Positions 1-9,409 are shown, numbered from the stretch's first letter. The stretch is 64,000 nucleotides of DNA from Bradyrhizobium yuanmingense (GCF_029167105.1 NZ_JARFML010000030.1:30443-94442); one strand, 5' to 3'. Program-made: numbers and translations. Notes: generated by a model from the letters alone, not told the origin.

Positions 1-823
1 GGCCGAGCCCGAAGCCGGCCTGGTCGGCCGCATTGGCATCGCCGCGCTGGAATTCGCGGAAGATCGCCTCCTGCTGCGCCTGCGCAATCCCGGGTCCGGT
101 GTCGGAGACCTGGACGCAGATCCGTCCGCCGCGCGGCCGGCATCCCATCACGACGCCGCCGCTGCGGGTATAGCGAATGGCATTGGCGAGCAGGTTCTGC
201 AGGATCCGCCGCAGCATCATCGCATCCGACATCACCGCGAGCTGAGCGGGGCGGATGCGCAAGGACAGGCCTTGCCGCGCGGTGACCGGCTCGAATTCGT
301 TGCGGAGCTGCTCGAACAGGGGCGCCAGCGCGATCGCGCGCACGTCGGGCTTGAGCGCGCCGGAATCGAGCTTGGCGATCTCCAGCAGCGAGCGCAGCAG
401 GTCCTCCAGCATCACCAGCGAGCGGCTCGCCTGGTCGATCAGCACGCCCGCTTCCTGCGACTCCATCATCTCCGTCAGCGCGGACAGGGTCAGGCGCGCC
501 GCGTTGAGCGGCTGCAACAGATCGTGGGTGACCGAGATCAGCACCGAGGATTTCAGCGAGCTTGCCGCCTCCGCCTGCTGCTTGGCGCGGTAGAGTCCCT
601 CATTGGCGCGCTCGACCGAATGCAGCGCCTCGCGCAATTGGTGCGTCCGGTCGCGAACCTTGTGGTCGAGCGCAATGGCGGTTTCGAACAATGAAAAGGC
701 GTTGAGCTGCTGGTCCATCGAGCGCTCGACGCGCGACATCAGCGCGGCATTGATCTTCCTCAGCTTGGCGGCCTCGCGCCTCAGCTGGTCGACCGCATCG
801 GGGCCCTGCCACATGTCCGTCAC
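1..823 (-). CDS. Sensor histidine kinase, 3' end beyond the window
   Basis: Likely a cytoplasmic histidine kinase that acts with the upstream FIST sensor. Translating the minus strand from a GTG at 823 gives an N-terminal coiled-coil-like stretch (residues about 10-90), then a HisKA domain with the phospho-acceptor in SVTHDLLQPL (His near residue 100). An HATPase region follows, with an N box (NLLANAIRYT) and a G1 box (DTGPGIAQ); the window ends in the G2 box (GFGLG). No membrane segment is visible, so signal input probably comes from FIST or the coiled coil. The GTG overlaps the FIST stop codon (GTGA), which indicates translational coupling; an ATG at 814 is the alternative start. Kinases of this kind often end in a receiver domain, but the C-terminus cannot be seen. 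Confidence 0.85.
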   Translation of the reverse strand, partial: MTDMWQGPDAVDQLRREAAKLRKINAALMSRVERSMDQQLNAFSLFETAIALDHKVRDRTHQLREALHSVERANEGLYRAKQQAEAASSLKSSVLISVTHDLLQPLNAARLTLSALTEMMESQEAGVLIDQASRSLVMLEDLLRSLLEIAKLDSGALKPDVRAIALAPLFEQLRNEFEPVTARQGLSLRIRPAQLAVMSDAMMLRRILQNLLANAIRYTRSGGVVMGCRPRGGRICVQVSDTGPGIAQAQQEAIFREFQRGDANAADQAGFGLG

Positions 824-1986
824 GTCGGGCGCCTTCCGATCGCAACCCCCGTGAAGGTCTGGTTCACATGCATGGAGCCGAACTGCTCGCCGTAGGTGTG
901 AAAGCCGACCACGCGGTTCTGCCGGTACAGTTCTGACATGTCGCGGGCGAGCTGATGCTGCTCGGCATCGAGCCGGCGGAGCAGGCATTCGAAGCCGATA
1001 TAGAGCGAGACGTCACCGATCTGGTCGCGGATGTCGGCGAACGTCTCGCGGGCCGCGCCGACCAGGCTTCGTGAGGTCGCGGCGGTCAGCACCATGCCCT
1101 CGTCGATGGCGCAGAAGAAGTGCAGCGAGCCGTCCGGCTCGACGCGCTGGATCGAGCGCGCGTAATAGGCGCCGCCGACGCGCACCAGCACCGGATGCGA
1201 GGCGAACGAGAACGGATCGAGCTTGGCGTCCATGATGCCGACCACGCGCGAATATTCTTGCGCGGCAGGCTCGGCGTTCAGCTCCCGGACCGTGCGGTTT
1301 TCGATGTCGGCCTCGGTCACCACCATCTTCTGCGCCTGCGGCTCGAAATTGTCGCACTTGAAGACGCGGAACGGCAACGAGGTGTTCAGCAGGATCAACA
1401 GGGCGGCATTGCCGTGTGCCTTGCCGTCGAAGAACACGAATGTCTTCTCGAAGCGCAGCCCGTCGCCTGCCGACCCGCCGACGACCGGAATATCGTCCAG
1501 CGATGCATAGATCGCGGACATCACCGCTTCTTCGCGGCGGCACAGGCCATCGATCAGGACCAGGCCGAAGGGACTGCCGCGCTCGACCTGCGGCGTGGCC
1601 CGCAACAGCTCGTGCCGGAGCTCGCCGCCGATCCTGCGGCCGTCCTCGACGCGGAAGCTGTCGAGGTTGAAGATGGGCCGCACCACCGCTGAAAAGTCGG
1701 CGCGGCTGAACGCCAGCGCCACGACGCTGTTCTCGTCCCAGCCATCGGGGGCAAGCTCGCCCGCGGTGGTACAACCGCAGACCTCTGTGTCATCGAATTG
1801 CCGGCTGATCTCGGCGATGAAGCGATGGGGGTCGTAGCTGGGGGAGAGGAACACCAGGATCAGTGCCAGCCCGTCGGACGGGAGCTGGGCGGCCAGCTCG
1901 GCCACGGCGTCATCGACGCTCGCGGCCTTCGACTTGGCCACGGCAACGCCAGACGCACCGTCAAACCGAAAATCGGTTTGCCCCAC
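820..1986 (-). CDS. FIST N/FIST C domain sensor protein
   Basis: FIST proteins are predicted small-ligand (possibly amino-acid-derivative) sensors encoded beside signalling proteins. The start chosen is GTG 1986, about 7 bases downstream of a GAGGGAG ribosome-binding site, giving 388 residues; an upstream in-frame start at 2088 would add 34 residues that do not look conserved. The N-terminal FIST domain (about residues 25-220) contains the CGCTTAGE-like strand and the GGSAGDGL motif. FIST_C covers about residues 220-375 with the typical HTYGEQFG ending. The gene is translationally coupled to the kinase downstream and divergent from two chemoreceptors, so a sensory module is likely. The ligand cannot be deduced. 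Confidence 0.88.
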   Translation of the reverse strand: MGQTDFRFDGASGVAVAKSKAASVDDAVAELAAQLPSDGLALILVFLSPSYDPHRFIAEISRQFDDTEVCGCTTAGELAPDGWDENSVVALAFSRADFSAVVRPIFNLDSFRVEDGRRIGGELRHELLRATPQVERGSPFGLVLIDGLCRREEAVMSAIYASLDDIPVVGGSAGDGLRFEKTFVFFDGKAHGNAALLILLNTSLPFRVFKCDNFEPQAQKMVVTEADIENRTVRELNAEPAAQEYSRVVGIMDAKLDPFSFASHPVLVRVGGAYYARSIQRVEPDGSLHFFCAIDEGMVLTAATSRSLVGAARETFADIRDQIGDVSLYIGFECLLRRLDAEQHQLARDMSELYRQNRVVGFHTYGEQFGSMHVNQTFTGVAIGRRPT

Positions 1987-2200
1987 TCCGTTTCTCCCTC
2001 GAGGCTCGGTCTGATGCCAAGTGCCTGATAAGTATTCGAGAGTAGGGCGTTTTGCAGGTCGCCGCAACACGGCACCCGGTCCCCGCAAGCCCGGACGGAT
2101 TTACCACCCCTTGAGGATTCTGCCCTAATTTTGCGCATGGTTCGGAGCGGGCTGCTTCCGAGTCGCAGAATGCTGCAAGAACATGAGCTGGGGGTTGGGA

Positions 2201-4240
2201 ATGTCCGGGCGTACCGCATCGCCGTCGAAGCGTTCACTGTTTCCGACCCTCAAGTTCCGCGCAAAGATCATCCTCGGCTTCGCCGCCGTGCTGGTGATCT
2301 CCGCCGGCAGCATGGCCTTCGCCTATTTCGGCTTCGAGCGGGTCGCCGCCGGGGTTGGATCCTACCGCAGCAGCGTGTCGGAGGCTGATCTCGCCCGCAA
2401 TATCGACCGTGAGCTGCTCGCCTATCGTTCGGCCGCCAAATATTTCGTCGTCACCGGCAAGGAAGACGACGCCAAGGCGACGCTCGATGCCGAGGCCAGC
2501 CTGAAGAACGCCATCGACCAGGCCGTCAAGGCCGCCACCAAGCCGGCGCGGCAGGAAAGCCTTGGCAAGCTCGCCAAGGAATTCTCCAATTTCTCTGTCA
2601 CCTTCGCCAAGGTGCTCCAGGCCAAGCGCGACAGCGCGCTGCTGGTGCAGAACCAGCTCCAGCGCAACGCCAACCTCCTGAAATACAAGCTCGACGACAT
2701 CGGCAACAACGCCTCCGACGCCGAAGCGCAGGCGATCGAGTTCGGCACCAAGCAGGTCAATGCCCAGTTCCAAACCGCGAGTGCGGCGGCGACCAATTTC
2801 GTGCTGACGTCCGACCAGGCGATCGCCACCAGCGCGCTGGCGCGGCTGAAATTCGTCGAGAACTCGCTCGGCGCGGTCTACTCGATGGACGACAAGGTCG
2901 TCGCCGGGTTGAAAGATGCCAAGGTGCTGCTCGCCGCCTATCGCGAGGCGCTGGAGAAGCTGATCGCCAACGCCAAGCTGGTCGATGACCTCGTCACGGA
3001 GATGAGCGGCTCGGCCGGCGCGATCCAGCAAGGCGCCACCGCCATGAAGGCGGACCTCGTCGCCGAGCAGCAGCGGCTGGATTCGGAATCGGCGGCGACC
3101 ATCGGGCAGACTGAGCAGCTGGTGCTGATGCTGGCCGTCGGCGGCACGCTGCTAGGCGCGGTCCTCGCCTTCCTGCTCGGCACCGGCATCTCGCGGCCGA
3201 TGATCGCGATGTGCAAGGCGATGCGCGAGCTGGCCTCGGGCAATTTCGACGTCGTGCTGCCGGGCCTCGGCCGCAAGGACGAGATCGGCGAGATGGCCAG
3301 CGCGGTCGAGGAGTTCAAGATCCAGGCCGTTGCAAAGGCCGAGCGCGATGCCGCCGCCAGCGAAGTGCAGAACCGCGAGCAGGCCGCAAGCCGCCGCGCC
3401 GAGCTGATCCGCTTTGCCGACGATTTCGAGAGCGCGGTGGGTGCCATCGTCTCCAACGTCTCGGCCTCGGCCGTGCAGCTGGAATCGGCCGCCTCGACGC
3501 TGACCCGCACCGCCGAGACCACGCAGAGCCTGTCGAGCCAGGTCGCCGGCGTCTCCGAGCAGGCCTCCTCCAACATGCAGTCGGTCGCGACCGCGACCGA
3601 AGAGCTGTCGGCCTCGGTCGAGGAGATCGGCCGCCAGGTGCGCGATTCCAGCCGCATCGCGGAGGCTGCCGTGATGCAGGCCAAGGAGACCGACGGCCGC
3701 ATCGGCAAGCTCTCGCATGCGGCCCAACAGATCGGCGAGGTGGTCAAGCTGATCACCGCGATTGCCGAGCAGACCAATCTGCTCGCGCTCAACGCCACCA
3801 TCGAGGCGGCGCGCGCCGGTGAAGCCGGCCGCGGCTTCGCCGTCGTGGCGAGCGAGGTGAAATCGCTGGCGAGCCAGACCGCGAAGGCGACCGACGAGAT
3901 CTCCTCGCACATCACGGGCATGCAGGGCGCCACCGCCGAATCGGTTGCCGCGATCAAGGAGATCGGCGCGACGATCGGCCAGATCTCGTCGATCTCGACC
4001 TCGATCGCGAGCGCGGTGGAGCAGCAGGGCGCCGCCACCCAGGAGATCGCCCGCAGCGTCCAGACCGTCGCCCAGGGTACCCAGACCGCGGCCACCGATA
4101 TCGGCGAAGTCAACCGCGGCGCCGCCGAGACCGGCTCGGCCTCGGAAGAGGTGCTGAACTCGGCCAAGACGCTGTCGAGCGAAAGCACCCGCCTTCGCGC
4201 CGAGCTCGACCGCTTCATGGCGAATATCCGCGCGGCGTAG
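2201..4240 (+). CDS. Methyl-accepting chemotaxis protein (first of a tandem pair)
   Basis: Membrane chemoreceptor of 679 residues that should control CheA/CheW and so flagellar behaviour. It has a short cytoplasmic start, TM1 at about residues 22-44 (IILGFAAVLVISAG), a roughly 260-residue helical periplasmic sensor, TM2 at about 307-330, HAMP from about 331 and a long signalling coiled coil. The conserved hairpin tip reads ITAIAEQTNLLALNATIEAA. ATG 2201 is preferred over 2183 because the neighbouring paralogue begins at the equivalent ATG after the same G-rich stretch. No CheR-docking pentapeptide is seen at the C-terminus. The sensor differs from that of the next gene, but everything from HAMP to the stop is nearly identical in DNA, so the two probably signal identically to different ligands. 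Confidence 0.93.
   Translation: MSGRTASPSKRSLFPTLKFRAKIILGFAAVLVISAGSMAFAYFGFERVAAGVGSYRSSVSEADLARNIDRELLAYRSAAKYFVVTGKEDDAKATLDAEASLKNAIDQAVKAATKPARQESLGKLAKEFSNFSVTFAKVLQAKRDSALLVQNQLQRNANLLKYKLDDIGNNASDAEAQAIEFGTKQVNAQFQTASAAATNFVLTSDQAIATSALARLKFVENSLGAVYSMDDKVVAGLKDAKVLLAAYREALEKLIANAKLVDDLVTEMSGSAGAIQQGATAMKADLVAEQQRLDSESAATIGQTEQLVLMLAVGGTLLGAVLAFLLGTGISRPMIAMCKAMRELASGNFDVVLPGLGRKDEIGEMASAVEEFKIQAVAKAERDAAASEVQNREQAASRRAELIRFADDFESAVGAIVSNVSASAVQLESAASTLTRTAETTQSLSSQVAGVSEQASSNMQSVATATEELSASVEEIGRQVRDSSRIAEAAVMQAKETDGRIGKLSHAAQQIGEVVKLITAIAEQTNLLALNATIEAARAGEAGRGFAVVASEVKSLASQTAKATDEISSHITGMQGATAESVAAIKEIGATIGQISSISTSIASAVEQQGAATQEIARSVQTVAQGTQTAATDIGEVNRGAAETGSASEEVLNSAKTLSSESTRLRAELDRFMANIRAA
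3192..4240 (+). repeat. 1,049-bp near-identical direct repeat, copy 1
   Basis: This 3' half of the first chemoreceptor gene matches 5401-6449 with only about 15 mismatches seen by eye. All but one are synonymous; the exception is AGC to AGG near the C-terminus (Ser to Arg). Identity starts at the HAMP boundary (CGCGGCCGATGATCGC) and ends exactly at the TAG stop. Confidence 0.95.
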
Positions 4241-4400
4241 TAAAGCGCACCTTAACAAATCCCCTACGTCACCTAACCGCCAGTTGCGGCGCCACAAGTT
4301 TACCGCAGCTTATCCTTTGCCGGTTACCGTGCACACGAGTCGGGAAGCGGGCTGCTTCCCGGCTGCGCCTGGTTTTCCGCGAATGGAATGGGGTGGGGGA

Positions 4401-6449
4401 ATGTCGGTCACGTCCAAATCGAGCCAATCGAAGTCGCGCCATTCGAAGCTGCCAACGCTGCGTTTTCGCGCGAAAATTATCCTCGGCTTCGTGGCGGTGC
4501 TCGCCATCCTCGCCGTCAGCATGGCGTTCGCCTATTTCGGCTTCGAGCGGATCGCAGGCGCTGTGGCCTCCTACCGCACCAGCGTAGCGGAAGCCGATCT
4601 GGCGCGGACGGTCGATCGCGAGCTGATCGCCTATCAGGGGCTGGCACGGGCCTATACCCTGACCGGCGCGGCCGATGACGAGACCGCAGCCAAGGCCGCT
4701 GAAGGAAATCTGAAGAGCGCGATCGCCAAGTCGATGGCCGCCACCACGGGCGCGCCTCGCCGCGAGCAGGTCGGCAAGCTCGAGGCCGAGTTCCAGAGCT
4801 TTACGAAAGTCTTCAGCGAGATCATCACGCTGACGCGCGAGAACAACAAGATCGCGGCCGACGAGCTCAACAGTGTCGGCAACAAGATCCGCTTCAAATT
4901 CGACGATCTCGCCGACACCGCGGCCCTGGCGGGTCTCGGCTCGGTGCAGACCACGGCCAAGGACATCACCTCGCAATATCTGGCGGTCTCGACCTCGGTC
5001 AGCGCCTTCGTCGCCAAGCCGGAGCCGAAGACCGCCGACGGCGTGATCGCCCGCATCAAGTTCCTCGAGACGCTGCTGGTCTCCGTCTACGCGAACGACC
5101 AGAAGATCACCGATCGCGTCAAGGAGATCGGCGATCTCTTGAAGCAGTACCGCACCTCGTTCGCAAAGCTGACCGAGAACGTGAAGGTCATCGTCAAGCT
5201 GAACGGCGAGATGACCAAGACGGCGGCGACCATCCTCAAGCTCTCGGCCGAGCTGCGTTCGGATCTCACCGCGGACCAGCAACGCATCGAGGCGAGCGCC
5301 AATGCGACGATCGTAGAGACCCAGCAGCTGATGCTGATGATGGCGCTCGGCGGGCTGGCCATCGGCATCGTGCTGGCCCTGTGGCTCGGCAACGGCATTT
5401 CGCGGCCGATGATCGCGATGTGCAAGGCGATGCGCGAGCTCGCCTCGGGCAATTTCGACGTCGTGCTGCCGGGCCTCGGCCGCAAGGACGAGATCGGCGA
5501 GATGGCCAGCGCGGTCGAGGAGTTCAAGATCCAGGCCGTTGCAAAGGCCGAGCGCGACGCCGCCGCCAGCGAAGTGCAGAACCGCGAGCAGGCCGCAAGC
5601 CGCCGCGCCGAGCTGATCCGCTTTGCCGACGATTTCGAGAGCGCGGTGGGTGCCATCGTCTCCAACGTCTCGGCCTCGGCCGTGCAGCTGGAATCGGCCG
5701 CCTCGACGCTGACCCGCACCGCCGAGACCACGCAGAGCCTGTCGAGCCAGGTCGCCGGCGTCTCCGAGCAGGCCTCCTCCAACATGCAGTCGGTCGCGAC
5801 CGCGACCGAAGAGCTGTCGGCCTCGGTCGAGGAGATCGGCCGCCAGGTGCGCGATTCCAGCCGCATCGCAGAGGCTGCCGTGATGCAGGCCAAGGAGACC
5901 GACGGCCGCATCGGCAAGCTCTCGCATGCGGCCCAGCAGATCGGCGAGGTGGTCAAGCTGATCACCGCGATCGCCGAGCAGACCAATCTGCTCGCGCTCA
6001 ACGCCACCATCGAGGCCGCGCGCGCCGGTGAAGCCGGCCGCGGCTTCGCGGTGGTTGCGAGCGAGGTGAAGTCGCTGGCGAGCCAGACCGCGAAGGCGAC
6101 CGACGAGATCTCCTCGCACATCACAGGCATGCAGGGCGCCACCGCCGAATCGGTTGCCGCGATCAAGGAGATCGGCGCGACGATCGGCCAGATCTCGTCG
6201 ATCTCGACCTCGATCGCGAGCGCTGTGGAGCAGCAGGGCGCCGCCACCCAGGAGATCGCCCGCAGCGTCCAGACCGTCGCCCAGGGCACCCAGACCGCGG
6301 CCACCGATATCGGCGAAGTCAACCGCGGCGCCGCCGAGACCGGCTCGGCCTCGGAAGAGGTGCTGAACTCGGCCAAGACGCTGTCGAGGGAAAGCACCCG
6401 CCTTCGCGCCGAGCTCGACCGCTTCATGGCGAATATCCGCGCGGCGTAG
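4401..6449 (+). CDS. Methyl-accepting chemotaxis protein (second of a tandem pair)
   Basis: Membrane chemoreceptor of 682 residues with the same architecture as the gene upstream: TM1 at about residues 27-49 (IILGFVAVLAILAV), a helical periplasmic sensor, TM2 at about 308-332, HAMP, then the MA signalling domain with the same hairpin tip. The ATG at 4401 follows GGGTGGGGGA; longer in-frame starts from 4284 lack a ribosome-binding site and would place charged residues and the intergenic region in the protein. The first transmembrane segment and its flank (FAYFGFER) are similar to the paralogue, the sensor core is diverged, and the C-terminal half is identical in protein except for one residue. 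This pattern fits duplication followed by gene conversion of the signalling half. Confidence 0.93.
   Translation: MSVTSKSSQSKSRHSKLPTLRFRAKIILGFVAVLAILAVSMAFAYFGFERIAGAVASYRTSVAEADLARTVDRELIAYQGLARAYTLTGAADDETAAKAAEGNLKSAIAKSMAATTGAPRREQVGKLEAEFQSFTKVFSEIITLTRENNKIAADELNSVGNKIRFKFDDLADTAALAGLGSVQTTAKDITSQYLAVSTSVSAFVAKPEPKTADGVIARIKFLETLLVSVYANDQKITDRVKEIGDLLKQYRTSFAKLTENVKVIVKLNGEMTKTAATILKLSAELRSDLTADQQRIEASANATIVETQQLMLMMALGGLAIGIVLALWLGNGISRPMIAMCKAMRELASGNFDVVLPGLGRKDEIGEMASAVEEFKIQAVAKAERDAAASEVQNREQAASRRAELIRFADDFESAVGAIVSNVSASAVQLESAASTLTRTAETTQSLSSQVAGVSEQASSNMQSVATATEELSASVEEIGRQVRDSSRIAEAAVMQAKETDGRIGKLSHAAQQIGEVVKLITAIAEQTNLLALNATIEAARAGEAGRGFAVVASEVKSLASQTAKATDEISSHITGMQGATAESVAAIKEIGATIGQISSISTSIASAVEQQGAATQEIARSVQTVAQGTQTAATDIGEVNRGAAETGSASEEVLNSAKTLSRESTRLRAELDRFMANIRAA
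5401..6449 (+). repeat. 1,049-bp near-identical direct repeat, copy 2
   Basis: Second copy of the HAMP-plus-signalling DNA found at 3192-4240, offset by 2,209 bp. Sequence after the two stop codons is unrelated, so the shared tract ends at the reading-frame end. Confidence 0.95.
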
Positions 6450-6499
6450 GTTCGCTGTTCCTGTAGCTCGCGGCCCCGAAAGGCCGCGCTATCGCCTTA

Positions 6500-6529
6500 C
6501 ACTCCGCTGTCCGGAACGACAGCGGAGTG
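6500..6529. terminator. Perfect 12-bp stem, bidirectional terminator candidate
   Basis: CACTCCGCTGTC and GACAGCGGAGTG flank a 6-base loop between the convergent chemoreceptor and DUF3175 genes. There is no long T run, so its terminator role is inferred from position. A smaller GCGGCC/GGCCGC hairpin lies just upstream. Confidence 0.6.
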
Positions 6530-6532
6530 AGT

Positions 6533-6913
6533 TCACTCCCTTCCGAACGCCCGCTTCAGCTCGACCTTCGCGCGCTCCAGTCGCGTGCGCTGCGTCTTGG
6601 GCAGCGTCTTGCCGGCGCGGTTGATGTAGAAGGTCAGCATCGACAGCGCCGAGCGATAGGCGCCAGTCTTGCGTCGCGAGCTGTGCTCGGCCGAGCGCTT
6701 CAGCGAGGCCGCAATCCTCGTCGCGCTGGTCAGCTTGAACACCCCTTGCTTGAGGTCGAGCGCATCGCTCTCCTCCGTCACGCCCTGCGACCAGCGCCTT
6801 GTGGCGCGTTTGGTGCTCTTGTGGGCGGTCCCGCTCCGCCGGGTGTTTGCCTTGCGTGCCGTCTTGCGCGGGCTGCTGTTTCGAGAATGTGTCGTCATTC
6901 TGACCTGAGCCAT
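6533..6913 (-). CDS. DUF3175 family protein
   Basis: Basic protein of 126 residues and unknown function. The C-terminal 85 residues fit the DUF3175 pattern: RRWSQGVTEESDALDLKQGV, then a run with TGAYRSALSMLTFYINRAGK. The N-terminal 40 residues are rich in Lys, Arg, Ser and Thr, as in proteins that contact nucleic acid. ATG 6913 is chosen because AAGGAG lies 8 bases upstream; ATG 6898 is possible. It is a single gene, convergent with the chemoreceptors and divergent from the MFS gene. Family assignment is from memory of the conserved block. Confidence 0.75.
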   Translation of the reverse strand: MAQVRMTTHSRNSSPRKTARKANTRRSGTAHKSTKRATRRWSQGVTEESDALDLKQGVFKLTSATRIAASLKRSAEHSSRRKTGAYRSALSMLTFYINRAGKTLPKTQRTRLERAKVELKRAFGRE

Positions 6914-7095
6914 GCGCCAACTCCTTGCGGGTCCAGCGGAACGAGCGGTGCTCGCTGGCGTTCCCGCGGGAACCCGGGCCCATCGCAAACGTTGTCGCAA
7001 GGTGGCAGGCAGAATGCCGCACCCCGATGATCGGATCGACCCCGTCCACGTCATGTGAACCGGGGCCGCTTCCATTGATCAGACGCAACAACCCG

Positions 7096-8583
7096 ATGGA
7101 ATTGCAGCAGAGCCCAACGCTGAACTATGCACCCGTAGTCCCGGCGGCGGCCGTGACCGACCGCATCGTCGAGACCAGCATTCCCTCGCGGCTCGATGCG
7201 CTGCCGTGGAGCGGCTTTCACACCCGCGTCGTGCTCGCGCTGGGCATCACCTGGATTCTCGACGGCCTCGAGGTGACGCTTGCGGGTGCGCTCTCCGGGG
7301 CGCTGAAGCAGAGCTCGTCGCTGAATTTCTCCAATCTCGATCTCGGCATCGCCAACTCCGCCTACCTCGCAGGCGCCGTGCTCGGCGCGCTCGGCTTCGG
7401 CTGGCTGACCGATCGTATCGGCCGCAAGAAGCTGTTCTTCATCACGCTCGCGCTCTATCTCTCGGCAACGGCCGCAACCGCGCTATCGTGGGATATCGGG
7501 AGCTACGCGCTGTTCCGCTTTCTCACCGGCGCCGGCATCGGCGGCGAGTACACCGCGATCAACTCGACGATCCAGGAGTTGGTGCCCGCACGCTATCGCG
7601 GCTGGACCGATCTCGTGATCAACGGCAGCTTCTGGATCGGCGCCGCGATGGGCGCGGTCGCCGCCATCGTGCTGCTCGATCCCGCAGTATTCGCTCCCGA
7701 TCTCGGCTGGCGCCTGGCCTATCTGATCGGCGCCGCCCTCGGCCTCGTCGTGCTATTGATGCGGATGTGGATCCCGGAAAGTCCGCGCTGGCTGATGATT
7801 CATGGCCGTCCCGACGAGGCCCATGCCATCGTCGACGGGATCGAGCGCTCGGTGATCGGGCACGACCAGGATACGAGTGACGGACGCTTCACCAAGATCC
7901 GCCTGAAGATGCGCGATCATACGCCGATCGCCGAGGTGGTCCACACCTTGTTCTCGGTCTATCGCCAGCGCGCATTGGTCGGCCTCGTGCTGATGAGCGC
8001 GCAGGCGTTCTTCTACAACGCCATCTTCTTCACTTTTGCGCTGGTGCTGACCGATTTCTATGGCATCAGCGCCGATCACGTCGGATGGTACCTCTTGCCG
8101 TTCGCTGCCGGCAATTTCCTCGGGCCGCTGCTGCTCGGCCGCCTGTTCGATACGCTCGGCCGCCGCATCATGATCATGTTCACCTATGGCGCATCGGGCG
8201 TGCTGCTGGCGCTGTCAGGCTATCTGTTCTCGATCGGTGTCCTGAGCGCGCAGGGGCAGACCATCGCCTGGATGGTGATCTTCTTCTTCGCATCGCCCGC
8301 CGCGAGCGCGGCCTATCTCACCGTCAGCGAGACCTTTCCCCTCGAGGTTCGCGCGCTGGCGATCGCGGTATTCTATGCGGTCGGCACCGGCATCGGCGGC
8401 GTGATAGGGCCGGCGCTGTTCGGCGCGCTGATCGACACGGGATCGCGCACCAGCGTGTTCGCCGGCTATCTGCTGGGGGCCGTCCTGATGATCGCGGCTG
8501 CGATCGTGGCGTGGCGCTATGCCGTTGCCGCCGAGCGCAAATCGCTCGAACACATCGCGCGGCCGCTCGCCTTTATGGAGTAG
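7096..8583 (+). CDS. MFS transporter, sugar/organic-acid porter type
   Basis: Inner-membrane secondary transporter of 495 residues with about 12 predicted membrane helices. The loop 2-3 signature GWLTDRIGRKKLFF and the loop 8-9 counterpart (GRLFDTLGRRIMIM) are present, and RFLTGAGIGGEYTAINSTI resembles helix 4 of the sugar-porter/aromatic-acid families. The substrate cannot be read. ATG 7096 was preferred to 6925 because the extra N-terminus overlaps the DUF3175 promoter region and looks non-membrane. Its stop lies 4 bases before the start of otsB, so the two are probably cotranscribed. Confidence 0.85.
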   Translation: MELQQSPTLNYAPVVPAAAVTDRIVETSIPSRLDALPWSGFHTRVVLALGITWILDGLEVTLAGALSGALKQSSSLNFSNLDLGIANSAYLAGAVLGALGFGWLTDRIGRKKLFFITLALYLSATAATALSWDIGSYALFRFLTGAGIGGEYTAINSTIQELVPARYRGWTDLVINGSFWIGAAMGAVAAIVLLDPAVFAPDLGWRLAYLIGAALGLVVLLMRMWIPESPRWLMIHGRPDEAHAIVDGIERSVIGHDQDTSDGRFTKIRLKMRDHTPIAEVVHTLFSVYRQRALVGLVLMSAQAFFYNAIFFTFALVLTDFYGISADHVGWYLLPFAAGNFLGPLLLGRLFDTLGRRIMIMFTYGASGVLLALSGYLFSIGVLSAQGQTIAWMVIFFFASPAASAAYLTVSETFPLEVRALAIAVFYAVGTGIGGVIGPALFGALIDTGSRTSVFAGYLLGAVLMIAAAIVAWRYAVAAERKSLEHIARPLAFME

Positions 8584-8587
8584 ACTG

Positions 8588-9409
8588 ATGAAATCGGAAC
8601 TTGCGGAAGTGGCGTTGGACCAGAAGCTCACCATGCCTGATGACGACGAGACGCCGGAAACGGTGCCGGTGCCGCATGCGTTGGTGCCGCATCTCGATGA
8701 AATCGCCATTCTGCTCGACATCGATGGCACGCTGCTTGAGCTGATGCCGACGCCGCGCGAGGTGTGGGTGCCGCCGGGCCTGTCGGAAACGCTGAAAGCT
8801 TTGACCGAGCGCACCTCGGGGGCGCTGGCGCTGGTCAGCGGCCGCTCGCTCAACGACATCGACCTGATCTTCGCGCCCGACGTGTTCCGCGCCGTCGCCG
8901 GTCATGGCGCGGAGATGCGGCTGGCGGTGGACAGTGAAGCGGATGCCCTGCACGCGCCGCCGCTCGACAAGGAGCTGAAGCGGCGCCTCGCCGCCATCGC
9001 CAAGCTCAGCCCCGGAATCCTGCTCGAGGACAAGGGCTATTCGCTCGCGCTGCATTACCGCCTCGCGCCGCATGCGGAGAAGGCGATCTACGAATCCGTC
9101 TCACTGATCCGCGCCGATCTGCCCAATGCGCCGATCGAGGTGCTGCCGGGCAAGTTCGTCTGCGAGATCAAGCATTCCGGATTCACCAAGGCGAGCGGCG
9201 TGCGCGAGTTGATGAAGCGCGAGCCGTTCAAAGGACGTCGTCCGCTGTTCATCGGTGACGACGTCACCGATGAGACCGTGTTCGCGATCATGCCCGACAT
9301 GGACGGGCTGGCGTTCTCGGTCGGCCGCCGCGCCATGGGCGTGAATGGCCATTTCGATGCGCCGGCGGATGTGCGTGCGTTCCTTGCGCACCTGCTCGAT
9401 CCCAGGTGA
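8588..9409 (+). CDS. otsB: Trehalose-6-phosphate phosphatase
   Basis: Removes phosphate from trehalose 6-phosphate, the last step of the OtsA/OtsB route to trehalose, an osmoprotectant and desiccation protectant. This HAD-superfamily protein has 273 residues. The nucleophile motif LDIDGTLLEL lies near residues 41-50 and the C-terminal metal-binding motif FIGDDVTDETVF near 221-232. Central cap features (SGRSLNDID, VAGHGAEMR, PGKFVCEIK) are typical of the family. ATG 8588 directly follows the transporter stop, implying coupling. otsA follows after 233 bp, and that gap contains a palindrome, so otsA may also have its own promoter. Confidence 0.95.
   Translation: MKSELAEVALDQKLTMPDDDETPETVPVPHALVPHLDEIAILLDIDGTLLELMPTPREVWVPPGLSETLKALTERTSGALALVSGRSLNDIDLIFAPDVFRAVAGHGAEMRLAVDSEADALHAPPLDKELKRRLAAIAKLSPGILLEDKGYSLALHYRLAPHAEKAIYESVSLIRADLPNAPIEVLPGKFVCEIKHSGFTKASGVRELMKREPFKGRRPLFIGDDVTDETVFAIMPDMDGLAFSVGRRAMGVNGHFDAPADVRAFLAHLLDPR

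Noticed and set aside
4269..6119. 616-residue frame antisense to the second chemoreceptor, and a similar one antisense to the first
   Set aside because: Rich in Arg, Gly, Leu and Asp as expected from antisense of GC-rich codons; no domain; the sense frames are clear chemoreceptors.
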